Shown here piece by piece: positions 57,016 through 64,000 of a DNA stretch of 64,000 bases (positions are counted from its first letter, which is position 1; every line of letters starts with the position of its first letter). The position numbers were made by a program, and so were the translations under genes. The notes under the pieces were generated by a model that had not been told where the DNA came from, did not search any database, and saw nothing but the letters and a program-made list of their open reading frames with translations. The DNA is taken from positions 310,001 through 374,000 of the forward strand of contig NZ_JBBMXV010000002.1 of NCBI RefSeq assembly GCF_037996645.1. The letters are read 5' to 3'. Origin of the DNA: Halalkalicoccus tibetensis. Lineage in GTDB: Archaea > Halobacteriota > Halobacteria > Halobacteriales > Halalkalicoccaceae.

Positions 57016-58716
57016 ATGACCGACCCGGCGGACCTCTCCGTGACGCTGGTCGACGGCTACGTCGACGAGCCGGCCCACTTCGGCGTCCCCCCCTACATCT
57101 CGACGTATCCGCGCTACACGGCGGGCGCGCTGGTCGATGCGGGCGTCGCCCGCGAGGAGATCACCTACCACACGATCGACGAGCTGCGCGACGATCGATC
57201 GAAATGGCGCGACGTCGAGGAGGCGGACCTCATGCTCTACATCGGCGGGATGACGGTTCCAGGGAGCTACGTCGGGGGCACCCCCGCCGAGCCCGACGAG
57301 GTCAAGAAGCTGGCGTGGGTCTCGCGGGGAACCAGCCTGATGGGCGGGCCCGTGAAGTTCGGCGTCGGCGAGGAGAACGCCGGCGCCCAGGAGACGGAGC
57401 GAAAGGACCTCGACTACGACTTCGTCGCGAAGGGCGACGTCGAGGCCGCCGCCTACGACCTCGTCGAGTCGGGGTTGGAGGGGTTCAACAGTCGGATGCG
57501 GGACAACCGGGAGATCGACCGCTGGGGCCGGAAGGGCGCGTTCGTGATCGAACAGCACCCCAACCACCCCGACTACCTGATCTGCGAGATGGAGACGTCC
57601 CGTGGGTGTGCCTACCGGTGTTCGTTCTGTACCGAGCCGCTCTACGGCGACCCCGCCTTCCGCAGCGCCGAGTCGGTCGTCGGCGAGGTCTCGCAGCTCG
57701 CCGATCGGGGCGCACGGCACTTCCGGCTGGGCCGCCAGGCCGACATCCTCGCGTTCGGCGGCGATGGGGAGGCGCCCAACCCCGACGCGCTGCGCGAGCT
57801 CTACGGCGGGATCCGGGAGGCCGTCCCCGACCTCGGGACGCTGCATCTGGACAACATGAACCCGGTGACGATCGTCGACTACCCCGAGCGCTCGCGCGAG
57901 GGGATCCGGATCATCGCCGAGCACAACACGCCGGGCGACACCGCGGCGTTCGGGCTGGAGAGCGCGGATCCCGTCGTCCAAGAGGAGAACAACCTGCTCG
58001 TGAGTGCCGAGGAGTGTCTAGAGGCGGTGCGGGTGGTCAACGAGGAGGGGGGCTGGCGACCCGGCGAGGAGCCCGGTACGGGGCCGTCCCACGGCGAGGG
58101 TGCGGGCGACCGTCTCCCGAAGCTCCTACCTGGAATCAACCTCGTTCACGGGCTGATGGGCGAGCGCCCGGAGACCTACGAGCACAACAAGGCGTTCCTG
58201 CAGCGGGTCTATGACGAGGGGCTGATGGTCCGGCGGATCAACATCCGCCAGGTGATGGCGTTCGCGGGCACGGAGATGGCCGAGACGGGCGCCGACATCG
58301 CCCGCGAGCACAAGGAGCGGTTCAAGCCCTACAAGCGCGAGGTCAGGGAGGAGATCGACAACCCGATGCTCAAGCGGGTCGCGCCCGCCGGCACGGTGCT
58401 CGAGGACGTCCACATGGAGTACCACGAGGAGGGGACGACGTTCGGGCGCCAGCTGGGCACCTACTCGCTGCTGATCGGGGTGCCCGGCGAGCACGAACTG
58501 GGAAGCTCGATGGACGTCGCGATCGTCGACCACGGCTACCGCTCGGTGACGGGGGTGCCCTATCCTCTCGACGTCAACGGCGCGTCGATGAACGAGCTGA
58601 CGGCCGTGCCGGGGATCGGGAAGTCCACCGCGGGCGACATCGTCGTGGGCCGGCCCTACGAGTCTGCGGGCGAGGCCGGCGAGAAGGCGGGCGTGGACCT
58701 CTCGCGGTTCGCCTGA
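57016..58716 (+). CDS. radical SAM protein with C-terminal helix-hairpin-helix
   Basis: 566 residues. The radical SAM cluster is C198-A-Y-R-C202-S-F-C205 (C-x3-C-x2-C) within RGCAYRCSFCTEPLYG. The N-terminal part (about 1-180) is an unfamiliar domain with YVDEPAHFGVPPYISTYPRY and MLYIGGMTVPGSYVGGTP. The C-terminus has a TRAM-like basic block and an HhH motif MNELTAVPGIGKSTAGDIV (about 531-549). It resembles archaeal methylthiotransferase-like radical SAM proteins; the substrate is unknown. The strong terminator hairpin 32 nt after its stop marks the end of its transcript. Confidence 0.85.
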   Translation: MTDPADLSVTLVDGYVDEPAHFGVPPYISTYPRYTAGALVDAGVAREEITYHTIDELRDDRSKWRDVEEADLMLYIGGMTVPGSYVGGTPAEPDEVKKLAWVSRGTSLMGGPVKFGVGEENAGAQETERKDLDYDFVAKGDVEAAAYDLVESGLEGFNSRMRDNREIDRWGRKGAFVIEQHPNHPDYLICEMETSRGCAYRCSFCTEPLYGDPAFRSAESVVGEVSQLADRGARHFRLGRQADILAFGGDGEAPNPDALRELYGGIREAVPDLGTLHLDNMNPVTIVDYPERSREGIRIIAEHNTPGDTAAFGLESADPVVQEENNLLVSAEECLEAVRVVNEEGGWRPGEEPGTGPSHGEGAGDRLPKLLPGINLVHGLMGERPETYEHNKAFLQRVYDEGLMVRRINIRQVMAFAGTEMAETGADIAREHKERFKPYKREVREEIDNPMLKRVAPAGTVLEDVHMEYHEEGTTFGRQLGTYSLLIGVPGEHELGSSMDVAIVDHGYRSVTGVPYPLDVNGASMNELTAVPGIGKSTAGDIVVGRPYESAGEAGEKAGVDLSRFA

Positions 58717-58969
58717 GAAGGTTATATACCGAACGGAGTAGGGCGGTCCGCGAGCGAACGCCGTTCGCTCGCGGTTTTTAGTGCGCTCACTGTGCGACGT
58801 TCAGTGGCGTCAGCGGGACCGAAACCCCGCGGACAGGTTTTTCGAGTAGCGCGGGAGCAGAGCTCCCGCGAACCATGCGAACGGCGGCTTCGCTGCCGTG
58901 AGCAGAGAGTGGTACCCGCAGTGCGCCGAAGGCGCACGAGGATACCCGACGATGAAAAACGTGCGTGTC
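58717..58969. repeat. convergent intergenic hairpin cluster
   Basis: This 253-nt gap between convergent genes holds several hairpins: CACTG/CAGTG at 58788-58806, GCGGG/CCCGC at 58813-58830, GCGGGAGC/GCTCCCGC at 58851-58869, ACGGCGGC/GCTGCCGT at 58881-58899 and GTGCGCC/GGCGCAC at 58921-58937. The last three have 3-nt loops. A T-tract follows the TRAM stop on the minus strand (AAAAA on top at 58956-58960). No protein frame is supported. The same short-stem, 3-nt-loop style as the array at 16.6 kb is notable. Confidence 0.7.
58748..58779 (+). terminator. long hairpin plus T5 terminator of the radical SAM gene
   Basis: A perfect 12-bp stem with a 3-nt loop (CCGCGAGCGAAC-GCC-GTTCGCTCGCGG) followed directly by TTTTT at 58775-58779. 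It lies 32 nt after the radical SAM stop. It looks like a bacterial-style intrinsic terminator, unusual for archaea that usually use T-tracts alone. Confidence 0.75.
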
Positions 58970-59374
58970 TCAGACCGATTCGTCGATGACTTCGCCGACC
59001 GCGAAGTTCGATTTGACCTGGCTGACCTCGACCTTCACCTGCTCGCCGATCTCGGCGCCGGGAACGATGATCACGTAGCCCCGCTCGACGCGGGCGATGC
59101 CGTCGCCCTGTTTGCCGATGTCCTCGATCTCGACGTAGCGGATCTCGCCCTCCTCGACGGGGGGCTGGGGCTCGCTCGAGGGTCGGCGGCTGCTGCTGGC
59201 CTTCTTCTCCTCGGGTTCGGTCTCCTCGCGGGAGATGAGCGCGACACGATAGGTCTCGCCGGGGTCGAGCGAGCCCGTCTCGACCTCGCTTTCGGGGATC
59301 TCGACGGTGTAGCTGCCGTTGGTTTCGGTGAGTTCGGCGTTGAACAGACACAGGAGTTTATCAGAGATTTGCAT
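58970..59374 (-). CDS. TRAM-domain protein
   Basis: 134 residues. The TRAM domain occupies the C-terminal half (about 75-134), with EIRYVEIEDIGKQGDGIARV, GYVIIVPGAEIGEQVKVEV and NFAVGEV. TRAM domains bind tRNA/rRNA and structured RNA. The N-terminal part (LLCLFNAELTETNGSYTVEI) is a small beta domain joined by an S/P-rich linker (SSSRRPSSEPQPPVEE). Haloarchaea have several such RNA-binding proteins. Its stop is followed by a T-tract and the hairpin cluster. Start ATG at 59374. Confidence 0.88.
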   Translation of the reverse strand: MQISDKLLCLFNAELTETNGSYTVEIPESEVETGSLDPGETYRVALISREETEPEEKKASSSRRPSSEPQPPVEEGEIRYVEIEDIGKQGDGIARVERGYVIIVPGAEIGEQVKVEVSQVKSNFAVGEVIDESV

Positions 59375-59389
59375 GGGGAGATCTCCACG

Positions 59390-60055
59390 CTAATCGTGGG
59401 AGTCGCCCCTAATAGTAGTGTCGCCGATCTCGCGTCCGTCGGGCCGTTTCGGGCCCTCCGAGTCGTGGACGATCGTCGATCCCTCGACGGGCCGATAGTT
59501 CTCGCGTACCCCGATCGCCTCCTCCAGTTCGCGGACCGCGCGCTCCTTGAGCGCCGCCGCCAGCTCCTCGGCCTCCGCCCGCGAGATGTCGCGGCCCAGC
59601 CCCTCGCACTCGTGGGCGCGGACCATCCCCTCCTCATCCACTGCCTCGCCCATCGGCTGGCTGGTCCCTCCGAGCGCGACGCTGAAGGGGTAGGTCCGAC
59701 AGATCAGCGGGCGCTCGTCGTGGACGGTGCAGGCGCCGGTCCCGTCCTCGTCCTCGGCGTAGAACGTGCAGTCCCCACAGCCGTCGGTCTGCAGCGCCCA
59801 CTCGAAGGTCTGGCCCTCGCCGGCCTCGTCGAGCCCGTAGGGCATCGGACGGGCGACGTCACGCCAGTCCCGTTCTTCGTCCTCCAGCTCCCGGACCTCG
59901 TCGGGGAAGACCGTCGCCGTGTGGGGATCGTCGGCCTCGCTCTTACAGCACGCACCACACCGGGTGCACTCGAAGCCGATGGACTCGATGGCGTCCGCGA
60001 GCCCGCCGACGTCCAGCCCGCGGGCGCGCTCCAGTTCGGTCTCGAGCGACTCCAT
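59390..60055 (-). CDS. YkgJ-family cysteine cluster protein
   Basis: 221 residues. The YkgJ pattern C-x2-C-x3-CC is at ECTRCGACCKSEA (about 29-41), and further Cys are in CGDCTFYAEDEDGTGACTVH (about 93-112) and PLICRTYPF. These eight cysteines form the Fe/Zn-cluster-binding core of the family. The function is unknown; the family is linked to flagellar/pilin and RNA modification in some species. It is upstream of the TRAM gene on the same strand (15-nt gap), so the two are cotranscribed. Start ATG 60055. Confidence 0.85.
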   Translation of the reverse strand: MESLETELERARGLDVGGLADAIESIGFECTRCGACCKSEADDPHTATVFPDEVRELEDEERDWRDVARPMPYGLDEAGEGQTFEWALQTDGCGDCTFYAEDEDGTGACTVHDERPLICRTYPFSVALGGTSQPMGEAVDEEGMVRAHECEGLGRDISRAEAEELAAALKERAVRELEEAIGVRENYRPVEGSTIVHDSEGPKRPDGREIGDTTIRGDSHD

Positions 60056-60091
60056 GGCTCGACGAGGACCCGGCGAGCCAAAAGGCCGTCG

Positions 60092-60838
60092 TCAGTCCCG
60101 GACCCGGGCGCGCTCGCCGTCCCACTCGAGTTCGCCCTCCGCGGCGAGCTTCTCCAAATGAGCTTCGACGGTCAGCGAGGCGAGCTCCGCGACTCCCGAG
60201 AGATCCTTCTCGTAGGCCGCGTCGCGGATCGCTTCTACCTCGTGGTTCCCGGCCTCGACCGCTTTCCGGACCCGGCGCTCTCGCTCCAGGCGGTGCTCGG
60301 TCAGCCCCTCGAGCCGGTTTTTCGGAGCCTCGATCGGCTCGCCGTGGCCCGGATGGAGGACCCGGAGGTCGAGCTCCCGGAGCCGGCGAAGCGAGTCGAG
60401 ATAGATGGTCATATCGGCGCCCTCGCCGCCGACGAACACGCTGCTCTCGGCCATCGCGAGGTCGCCACAGATCGCCGCCTCACCCGTCGAGAGGGCGACG
60501 TGGTCGGGCGCGTGGCCCGGCGTCTCGAGGACCGTGAGCCCGGCGAGGCGATCGCCATCGGCGAAGGTCTCGTCGGGTTCGATCCCCGTGGCCTCCTCGA
60601 AGCGCGCCTCGTGGCCCGCGAGCGCCCAGACGGTCCGGGAGTCGGCGTACTCCGAGACGGCCCCGACGTGGTCGGGGTGGGTGTGGGTGACCGCGACGTG
60701 GGTCGCGCGCTCGGCGGCGTCGTCGAGCGCGTCGGTGCGCGCGGCGGGGTCGACCAGCAGGTCGCCGACGAGGTAGGCGTTGGTCGTGCCGGTCGGCGCG
60801 CTGGTCGCGACCGGGACGGGGAACCGACGGAGCTCCAT
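60092..60838 (-). CDS. MBL-fold metallohydrolase
   Basis: 248 residues. Metal ligands are in HVAVTHTHPDHVGAVSEY (H-x-H-x-D-H, about 48-65), HAPDHVAL (His near 114) and AICGDLAMAESSVFVGG (Asp near 127), with the last His in LHPGHGEPI (near 163). The C-terminal 70 residues form a wHTH-like helical tail (VEAIRDAAYEKDLSGV), as in the LACTB2-like/glyoxalase II-like family. Cytoplasmic; substrate thioester or phosphodiester unknown. It lies 36 nt upstream of YkgJ, same strand. Confidence 0.85.
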   Translation of the reverse strand: MELRRFPVPVATSAPTGTTNAYLVGDLLVDPAARTDALDDAAERATHVAVTHTHPDHVGAVSEYADSRTVWALAGHEARFEEATGIEPDETFADGDRLAGLTVLETPGHAPDHVALSTGEAAICGDLAMAESSVFVGGEGADMTIYLDSLRRLRELDLRVLHPGHGEPIEAPKNRLEGLTEHRLERERRVRKAVEAGNHEVEAIRDAAYEKDLSGVAELASLTVEAHLEKLAAEGELEWDGERARVRD

Positions 60839-60868
60839 GCCGGGGATAGATCCCCGACCGGCGAGAAG

Positions 60869-61144
60869 CTACCGGCGCAGGAAGTGGACCTGTTTGCGGG
60901 CGTCGCGGAAGCTGTAGCGCGAGTCGACGATCCCGGACTCTTCGAGGCGGTTCAGCGCGTAGCGAACGGTACGGTCGGGCAGCAGCGACTCCTCGGCGAG
61001 CTGGCCCTGCGAGAGCGGCGAGTCGGTCTCGAGGACCTTCGCGACGAGCTTCGCGCTCGGGGGCAGCTCGACGAGGCGCTCGCGGTATTCCTCGTCCGAC
61101 AGGACCGTCTCGGACCCACCCAGCTGATCCGCACGTGTACTCAT
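60869..61144 (-). CDS. small HTH regulator of the MarR/TrmB-like type
   Basis: 91 residues from the ATG at 61144; eight extra codons upstream are open. A winged helix spans about 35-90: AKLVAKVLETDSPLSQGQLA and LLPDRTVRYALNRLEESGIV (recognition helix), SRYSFRDARKQVHFL (wing). The family is common in haloarchaea next to metabolic genes. It is 30 nt upstream of the MBL gene and may regulate that operon. It is divergent from the PPOX gene over 129 nt rich in A/T. Confidence 0.82.
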   Translation of the reverse strand: MSTRADQLGGSETVLSDEEYRERLVELPPSAKLVAKVLETDSPLSQGQLAEESLLPDRTVRYALNRLEESGIVDSRYSFRDARKQVHFLRR

Positions 61145-61273
61145 ACCCATCCCTCGCAAGGGGTTCATGGTAAACGTTGGCTATATGTTTGTGTAAACAG
61201 TCCATATAACATAAGGAGTATAATTACCACACCGAGGGAACGGTTTACCCGGGTCCCGCGCGTACGACGGGGC

Positions 61274-61672
61274 ATGGAGGAGATACCGGAGGAGTACGAG
61301 GAGCTGTTCGGCCGGAAGACGTTCGCCCACGTCGCGACGCTGATGGAGGACGGCACGCCGCAGGTGACGCCGGTGTGGGTGGATTACGACGGCGAGCACG
61401 TCCTGATCAACACCCTCCGCGGGCGCCAGAAGGAACGCAACCTGACGCGGAACCCGAAGGTGGGGCTGTCGCTCCTCGACCCCGAGGACCCCTACACCTA
61501 CCTCTCGATCCGCGGGGAGGTCGCGGAGGTGACGACGGAGGGGGCCGTCGAGCATATCGACGCGCTGGCCCGGCGGTACATGGACGTCGAGGAGTACCCG
61601 TATCACGACGGAGAGGACGCCGAGCGCGTGATCGTCAAGATCCGCCCGGATCGGGTCGTGGCGGGCCAGTGA
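61274..61672 (+). CDS. PPOX-class F420/FMN-binding protein
   Basis: 132 residues from the ATG at 61274. The split-barrel flavin/F420 fold is clear: FAHVATLMEDGTPQVTPVWV (about 17-36), VLINTLRGRQKERNLTRNPK (about 45-64) and YTYLSIRGEVAEVTTEG (about 76-92). The subgroup is F420-dependent PPOX reductases used by archaea and actinobacteria for redox reactions. The start follows a TATA-like TATAATTACC (61222-61231) by about 48 nt. A separate relative is at 18131. Its stop is 40 nt from the methyltransferase start. Confidence 0.88.
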   Translation: MEEIPEEYEELFGRKTFAHVATLMEDGTPQVTPVWVDYDGEHVLINTLRGRQKERNLTRNPKVGLSLLDPEDPYTYLSIRGEVAEVTTEGAVEHIDALARRYMDVEEYPYHDGEDAERVIVKIRPDRVVAGQ

Positions 61673-61712
61673 TCCAGTAGGCCTTTATCCCCCGGCCGGA
61701 GTATGTGAGATC

Positions 61713-62420
61713 GTGAAGGGCAAGGAGTGGTACCAGGCGACCGAGGTCGCCGAGGAGTACGAAGACAAACGGTTCTCCCAGGGCGGTCGGTTGATCGACC
61801 GCCAGGAGAAGGAGGCGGTCAGCACCGCGCTCGGCGACCTCGAGGGGAAGAAGGTCCTCGAGATCGCCTGTGGGACCGGGCGGTTCTCGGTGATGCTCGC
61901 GGCCCGCGGCGCGGACGTCGTCGGTCTGGACATCTCGGACGCGATGCTCTCGCAGGGCCGCGAGAAGGCCCGCGGGGCAGGGCTGTCCGAGCGCGTCGAG
62001 TTCGTCCGTGGGGACGCGGCTCGCCTGCCGTTTCCCGACGACCACTTCGACGCCGTGCTCGCGATGCGGTTCTTCCACCTCATCCCCAACCCCGATCGGT
62101 ATCTCGAGGAGATCCGCCGGGTGACGAGCGACCAGCTCGTCTTCGATACGTTCAACACGCCGAGCACGCGCTCGATCTACAACCGGCTGTTGCCGATGGG
62201 CTCGCGGCTCTACGAGGAGAGCGACGTCAGCGCGATGCTCGAGCGCACGGGCTACGAGCTGACCGACTCGACCCACGACTTCCTGCTTCCCTACGGCTTC
62301 TACCGGGCGATCCCGCGGTCGGTCGCCGACGCGTTCTACCGCGTCGAGTCCGGGCTCCGGGACACCGAAGCGGGCGACGGGTTCGCGTCGGTCACGTACT
62401 GGGACGCACGGATCAACTAG
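61713..62420 (+). CDS. class I SAM-dependent methyltransferase
   Basis: 235 residues from a GTG at 61713. The motif I cofactor loop is VLEIACGTGRFSVMLA (about 49-64), motif II acidic residue in DVVGLDISDAMLSQG, and motif IV in FDAVLAMRFFHLIPNP (about 111-126). The N-terminus (WYQATEVAEEYEDKRFSQGG) is typical of Ubi/menaquinone-type or small-molecule methyltransferases. A TTTATCC stretch at 61684-61690 lies about 28 nt before the GTG and supports this leaderless start. No neighbour defines its substrate. Confidence 0.85.
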   Translation: MKGKEWYQATEVAEEYEDKRFSQGGRLIDRQEKEAVSTALGDLEGKKVLEIACGTGRFSVMLAARGADVVGLDISDAMLSQGREKARGAGLSERVEFVRGDAARLPFPDDHFDAVLAMRFFHLIPNPDRYLEEIRRVTSDQLVFDTFNTPSTRSIYNRLLPMGSRLYEESDVSAMLERTGYELTDSTHDFLLPYGFYRAIPRSVADAFYRVESGLRDTEAGDGFASVTYWDARIN

Positions 62421-62477
62421 CGCCGGCGCGACCCCAGTCCACTGTATTTTTAGTGTTCGGGTGCGGTATCGGGTGGT

Positions 62478-63431
62478 ATGGAGTTCTCCGTCGTGGTCCC
62501 GACCCTCAACGGTCGGCGGCAGCTCGTGGGGTGTCTCGACGCGCTCCGCGAGCGCCTGCCGACCGCGGAGACGGTCGTGGTCAACGGGCCCTCGACGGAC
62601 GGGACCAGCGGCATGCTCCACGAGCGCCCCGACGTGGACGTGCTCGTCGAGATAGCCGACAGGAACATCAACGTCGCGCGCAACGCCGGCCTCGAGGTCG
62701 CGGGCGGCGAGGCCGTGGCGCTGCTCGATCAGGGCCACCGGATCGAGGACGGCTGGGCGGGGGCGATCGAGCGCGGCCTCGAGGGGAGCGACGCCGTCAC
62801 CGGGCCGACCCACCGGCCGATCCGGGGCGGGGTCACCACCGAGGCGCGCGAACACCGCACCGTGGTCGGCCGGGAGGTCACCTACTTCAACGGCGGCAAC
62901 GTCGCGCTGACCCGCGAGGCGATCGACGAGCTCGACGGGTTCGACGAGTACCTCGAGACCGGCGGGGCCCGGGACCTGGCCCACCGGCTCGCGGGCCAGG
63001 AGCGGGCCGTGAGCTGGCAGTCCGGGATGGGCGTCCGCGAGGGCGTCGAGACCGACGGCGGCGAGGACGGCGACCCGCGGGTCGTGAGCCAAGGGGGGAG
63101 CTTCGTCGGCAACGAGGCCCACCGCCGATGGGGGCTCAAGTACCGGGCGCTCGCCTACCGGCTCGCGAAGAACTACGGGCCGCGCCCGAGCGTCCTCCGG
63201 CGTCTGGCGGGCCATTCGACCGTCGACGGGGTCAGCTCCGCACGCGGGGTGCTCAGGGGCGAGGTCAAGCCGACGGCGTGGGTCGGCGGCGGGAGTGCGG
63301 TGACCGCGAACACGCTGATCGGGCTGAAGGACGGCCTCCGTGCGCGCGCGAGCGACCGAACGACGCGTCGCAACCCCTACGGGATCTCCGGGCGTCGCGA
63401 CCGGGCGGTCGAACGGTACGACTGGCGGTGA
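62478..63431 (+). CDS. family 2 glycosyltransferase
   Basis: 317 residues. The GT-A fold begins with FSVVVPTLNGRRQLVGCLDA (about 3-22), the donor region has VALLDQGHRIEDGW (the D-x-D place is a DQ), and the acceptor region includes YFNGGNVALTREAIDELDGF. It resembles haloarchaeal cell-surface polysaccharide or glycoprotein GT2 enzymes acting at the cytoplasmic membrane face. The absence of a clear DxD makes the mechanism uncertain. No other glycosylation genes neighbour it. A TATA-like TATTTTTAG at 62445-62453 lies about 29 nt upstream. Confidence 0.8.
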   Translation: MEFSVVVPTLNGRRQLVGCLDALRERLPTAETVVVNGPSTDGTSGMLHERPDVDVLVEIADRNINVARNAGLEVAGGEAVALLDQGHRIEDGWAGAIERGLEGSDAVTGPTHRPIRGGVTTEAREHRTVVGREVTYFNGGNVALTREAIDELDGFDEYLETGGARDLAHRLAGQERAVSWQSGMGVREGVETDGGEDGDPRVVSQGGSFVGNEAHRRWGLKYRALAYRLAKNYGPRPSVLRRLAGHSTVDGVSSARGVLRGEVKPTAWVGGGSAVTANTLIGLKDGLRARASDRTTRRNPYGISGRRDRAVERYDWR

Positions 63432-63506
63432 GCGGGTTTCACCCGAAGAACGCGGGCGGGAAGCGGGATGACAGCGGTTCGCACCGTCGTCCCGAGTAGA
63501 AAACAT

Positions 63507-63513
63507 TATATAG
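63507..63513 (+). promoter_or_regulatory. strong TATA box of the thermosome gene
   Basis: TTATATA with an upstream GAAAAC BRE-like run, centred about 36 nt before the ATG at 63546. A transcript would carry about a 10-nt leader. It is the clearest core promoter in the window. Confidence 0.65.
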
Positions 63514-63545
63514 AACCGCTAACGACCCTTATCTGAGAGATACAC

Positions 63546-64000
63546 ATGTCACAAGCATCACAGCGGCGCATGGGCGGACAGCCCGTTTTCATCCTCAGCG
63601 ACGACAGCGAGCGCACCAAGGGTCGGGACGCGCAGTCCTCGAACATCTCGGCCGGGAGGGCGGTCGCCGAGGCCGTACGGACCACTCTCGGGCCCCGCGG
63701 GATGGACAAGATGCTCGTCGATAGCTCGGGCGAGGTCGTCATCACCAACGACGGGGCGACGATCCTCAACGAGATGGACATCGAGCACCCCGCGGCCCAG
63801 ATGATCGTCGAGGTCGCCCAGACCCAGGAGGACGAGGTCGGCGACGGGACGACGACGGCCGCCGTATTGGCGGGTCAGCTGCTCGCGCAGGCCGAGGATC
63901 TGCTCGAGGACGACGTCCACCCGACGACGATCGTCGAGGGCTACAACGAGGCCGCCCGCATCGCCCAGGGGGCGATCAACGACCTCACCCAGCGCGACGA
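63546..64000 (+). CDS. thermosome (group II chaperonin) subunit, 3' end outside the window
   Basis: The visible 151 residues begin [20 protein letters not shown] and include the chaperonin ATP motif [20 protein letters not shown] (about 45-64) and the [12 protein letters not shown] segment (about 98-109) of group II chaperonins. The ATG at 63546 is supported by the strong TATA box. The gene continues past base 64000. It encodes a cytosolic ring chaperonin subunit (Ths/CCT). Which paralogue (ThsA, B or C) cannot be told from the N-terminus. Confidence 0.92.
   Translation, partial: MSQASQRRMGGQPVFILSDDSERTKGRDAQSSNISAGRAVAEAVRTTLGPRGMDKMLVDSSGEVVITNDGATILNEMDIEHPAAQMIVEVAQTQEDEVGDGTTTAAVLAGQLLAQAEDLLEDDVHPTTIVEGYNEAARIAQGAINDLTQRD

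Noticed and set aside
58898-61273. Very long + strand frame leading into the PPOX gene (924 codons in all)
   Set aside because: It runs antisense to the TRAM, YkgJ, MBL and HTH genes and consists of Val/Asp/Gly/Arg-rich low-information sequence, the usual shadow of GC-rich haloarchaeal genes. Only the part from 61274 is a gene.
61635-63506. 623-codon minus-strand frame over the methyltransferase and GT2 genes
   Set aside because: The plus-strand genes have clear motifs; the minus frame has repetitive Arg/Asp/Val composition without domains.
1-64000. tRNA, rRNA, insertion sequences, integrase/att sites, replication origin
   Set aside because: I found no cloverleaf, rRNA core, transposase, integrase or Orc1/Cdc6 gene. 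Absence by eye is not proof, especially for tRNAs with introns.

Overview
The window is chromosomal DNA of an extremely halophilic archaeon (class Halobacteria). The signs are very high G+C, strongly acidic proteins rich in Asp and Glu, TATA boxes placed about 25-30 nt before start codons (leaderless transcripts), TFB, a thermosome subunit, a geranylgeranyl-reductase-family lipid enzyme, NreA, haloarchaeal-type glucose dehydrogenase with GfcR, and many small haloarchaeal DUF proteins. The genus cannot be fixed from sequence alone. I saw no rRNA, tRNA, CRISPR array, insertion sequence, integrase or phage genes. The window is densely packed core and near-core chromosome. It opens inside an MFS transporter gene and closes inside a chaperonin gene.

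Layout. 1-9.8 kb: MFS transporter end, two paralogous D-2-hydroxyacid dehydrogenases, a crotonase, a possible nuclease-fold DUF5787 protein with a cysteine cluster, a membrane protein with a long D-x-D-x-D-G tail, a Nudix hydrolase, an S10 paralogue, an M20 amidohydrolase, a methyltransferase and a DJ-1/PfpI protein. 9.9-16.5 kb: NhaC antiporter, thioredoxin-reductase-like flavoprotein, geranylgeranyl reductase, 2Fe-2S ferredoxin, MOSC protein, acetamidase/formamidase. 16.6-30.5 kb: a sugar-metabolism zone with an enolase-superfamily sugar-acid dehydratase, a KDG/DHDPS-type aldolase, a HAD phosphatase, glucose dehydrogenase, the regulator GfcR and a six-hairpin glycosidase. Mixed in are an AsnB-like protein, a rhodanese-MBL fusion, a YqcI/YcgG protein, an isochorismatase-family hydrolase and a CGFS glutaredoxin. 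30.6-35 kb: two CysD-like PP-loop proteins with small membrane proteins and a 49-residue zinc ribbon. 35-45.6 kb: aldo/keto reductase, methylmalonyl-CoA mutase large subunit, GNAT, CPBP protein, DUF302 protein, NreA, TFB, RNase HI, PadR regulator, pyrophosphatase. 45.6-64 kb: AlkP-superfamily protein, SDR, second AKR, MFS, GT-A glycosyltransferase, CoA-type Nudix, a FAD oxidoreductase, Hsp20 operon, phosphoesterase, UspA, radical SAM-HhH protein, TRAM protein, cysteine-cluster protein, MBL protein, wHTH protein, PPOX protein, methyltransferase, GT2 and the thermosome subunit.

How the genes work together. Glucose dehydrogenase, a gluconate/xylonate-type dehydratase and a KDG-type aldolase outline the semi-phosphorylative Entner-Doudoroff route. 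A sequence matching the TrmB operator (TACT-N7-GAGTA) overlaps the glucose dehydrogenase TATA box. A one-mismatch copy lies upstream of the dehydratase. gfcR has its own leaderless promoter inside the end of gdh.

The most unusual features are: (i) a ~50-bp-period tandem array of paired hairpins at 16612-16782, each unit carrying a stop codon in its first hairpin, with sequence-divergent but self-complementary stems; (ii) a second hairpin cluster at 58748-58937; (iii) twelve of sixteen convergent gene pairs ending within one base of each other or overlapping, five of them through a 4-nt YTAR shared stop; (iv) a cysteine-free CysD-like pair with no CysN partner in view; (v) a possible Cas4/AddB-like arrangement (E-x-K plus N- and C-terminal cysteines) in the DUF5787 protein.
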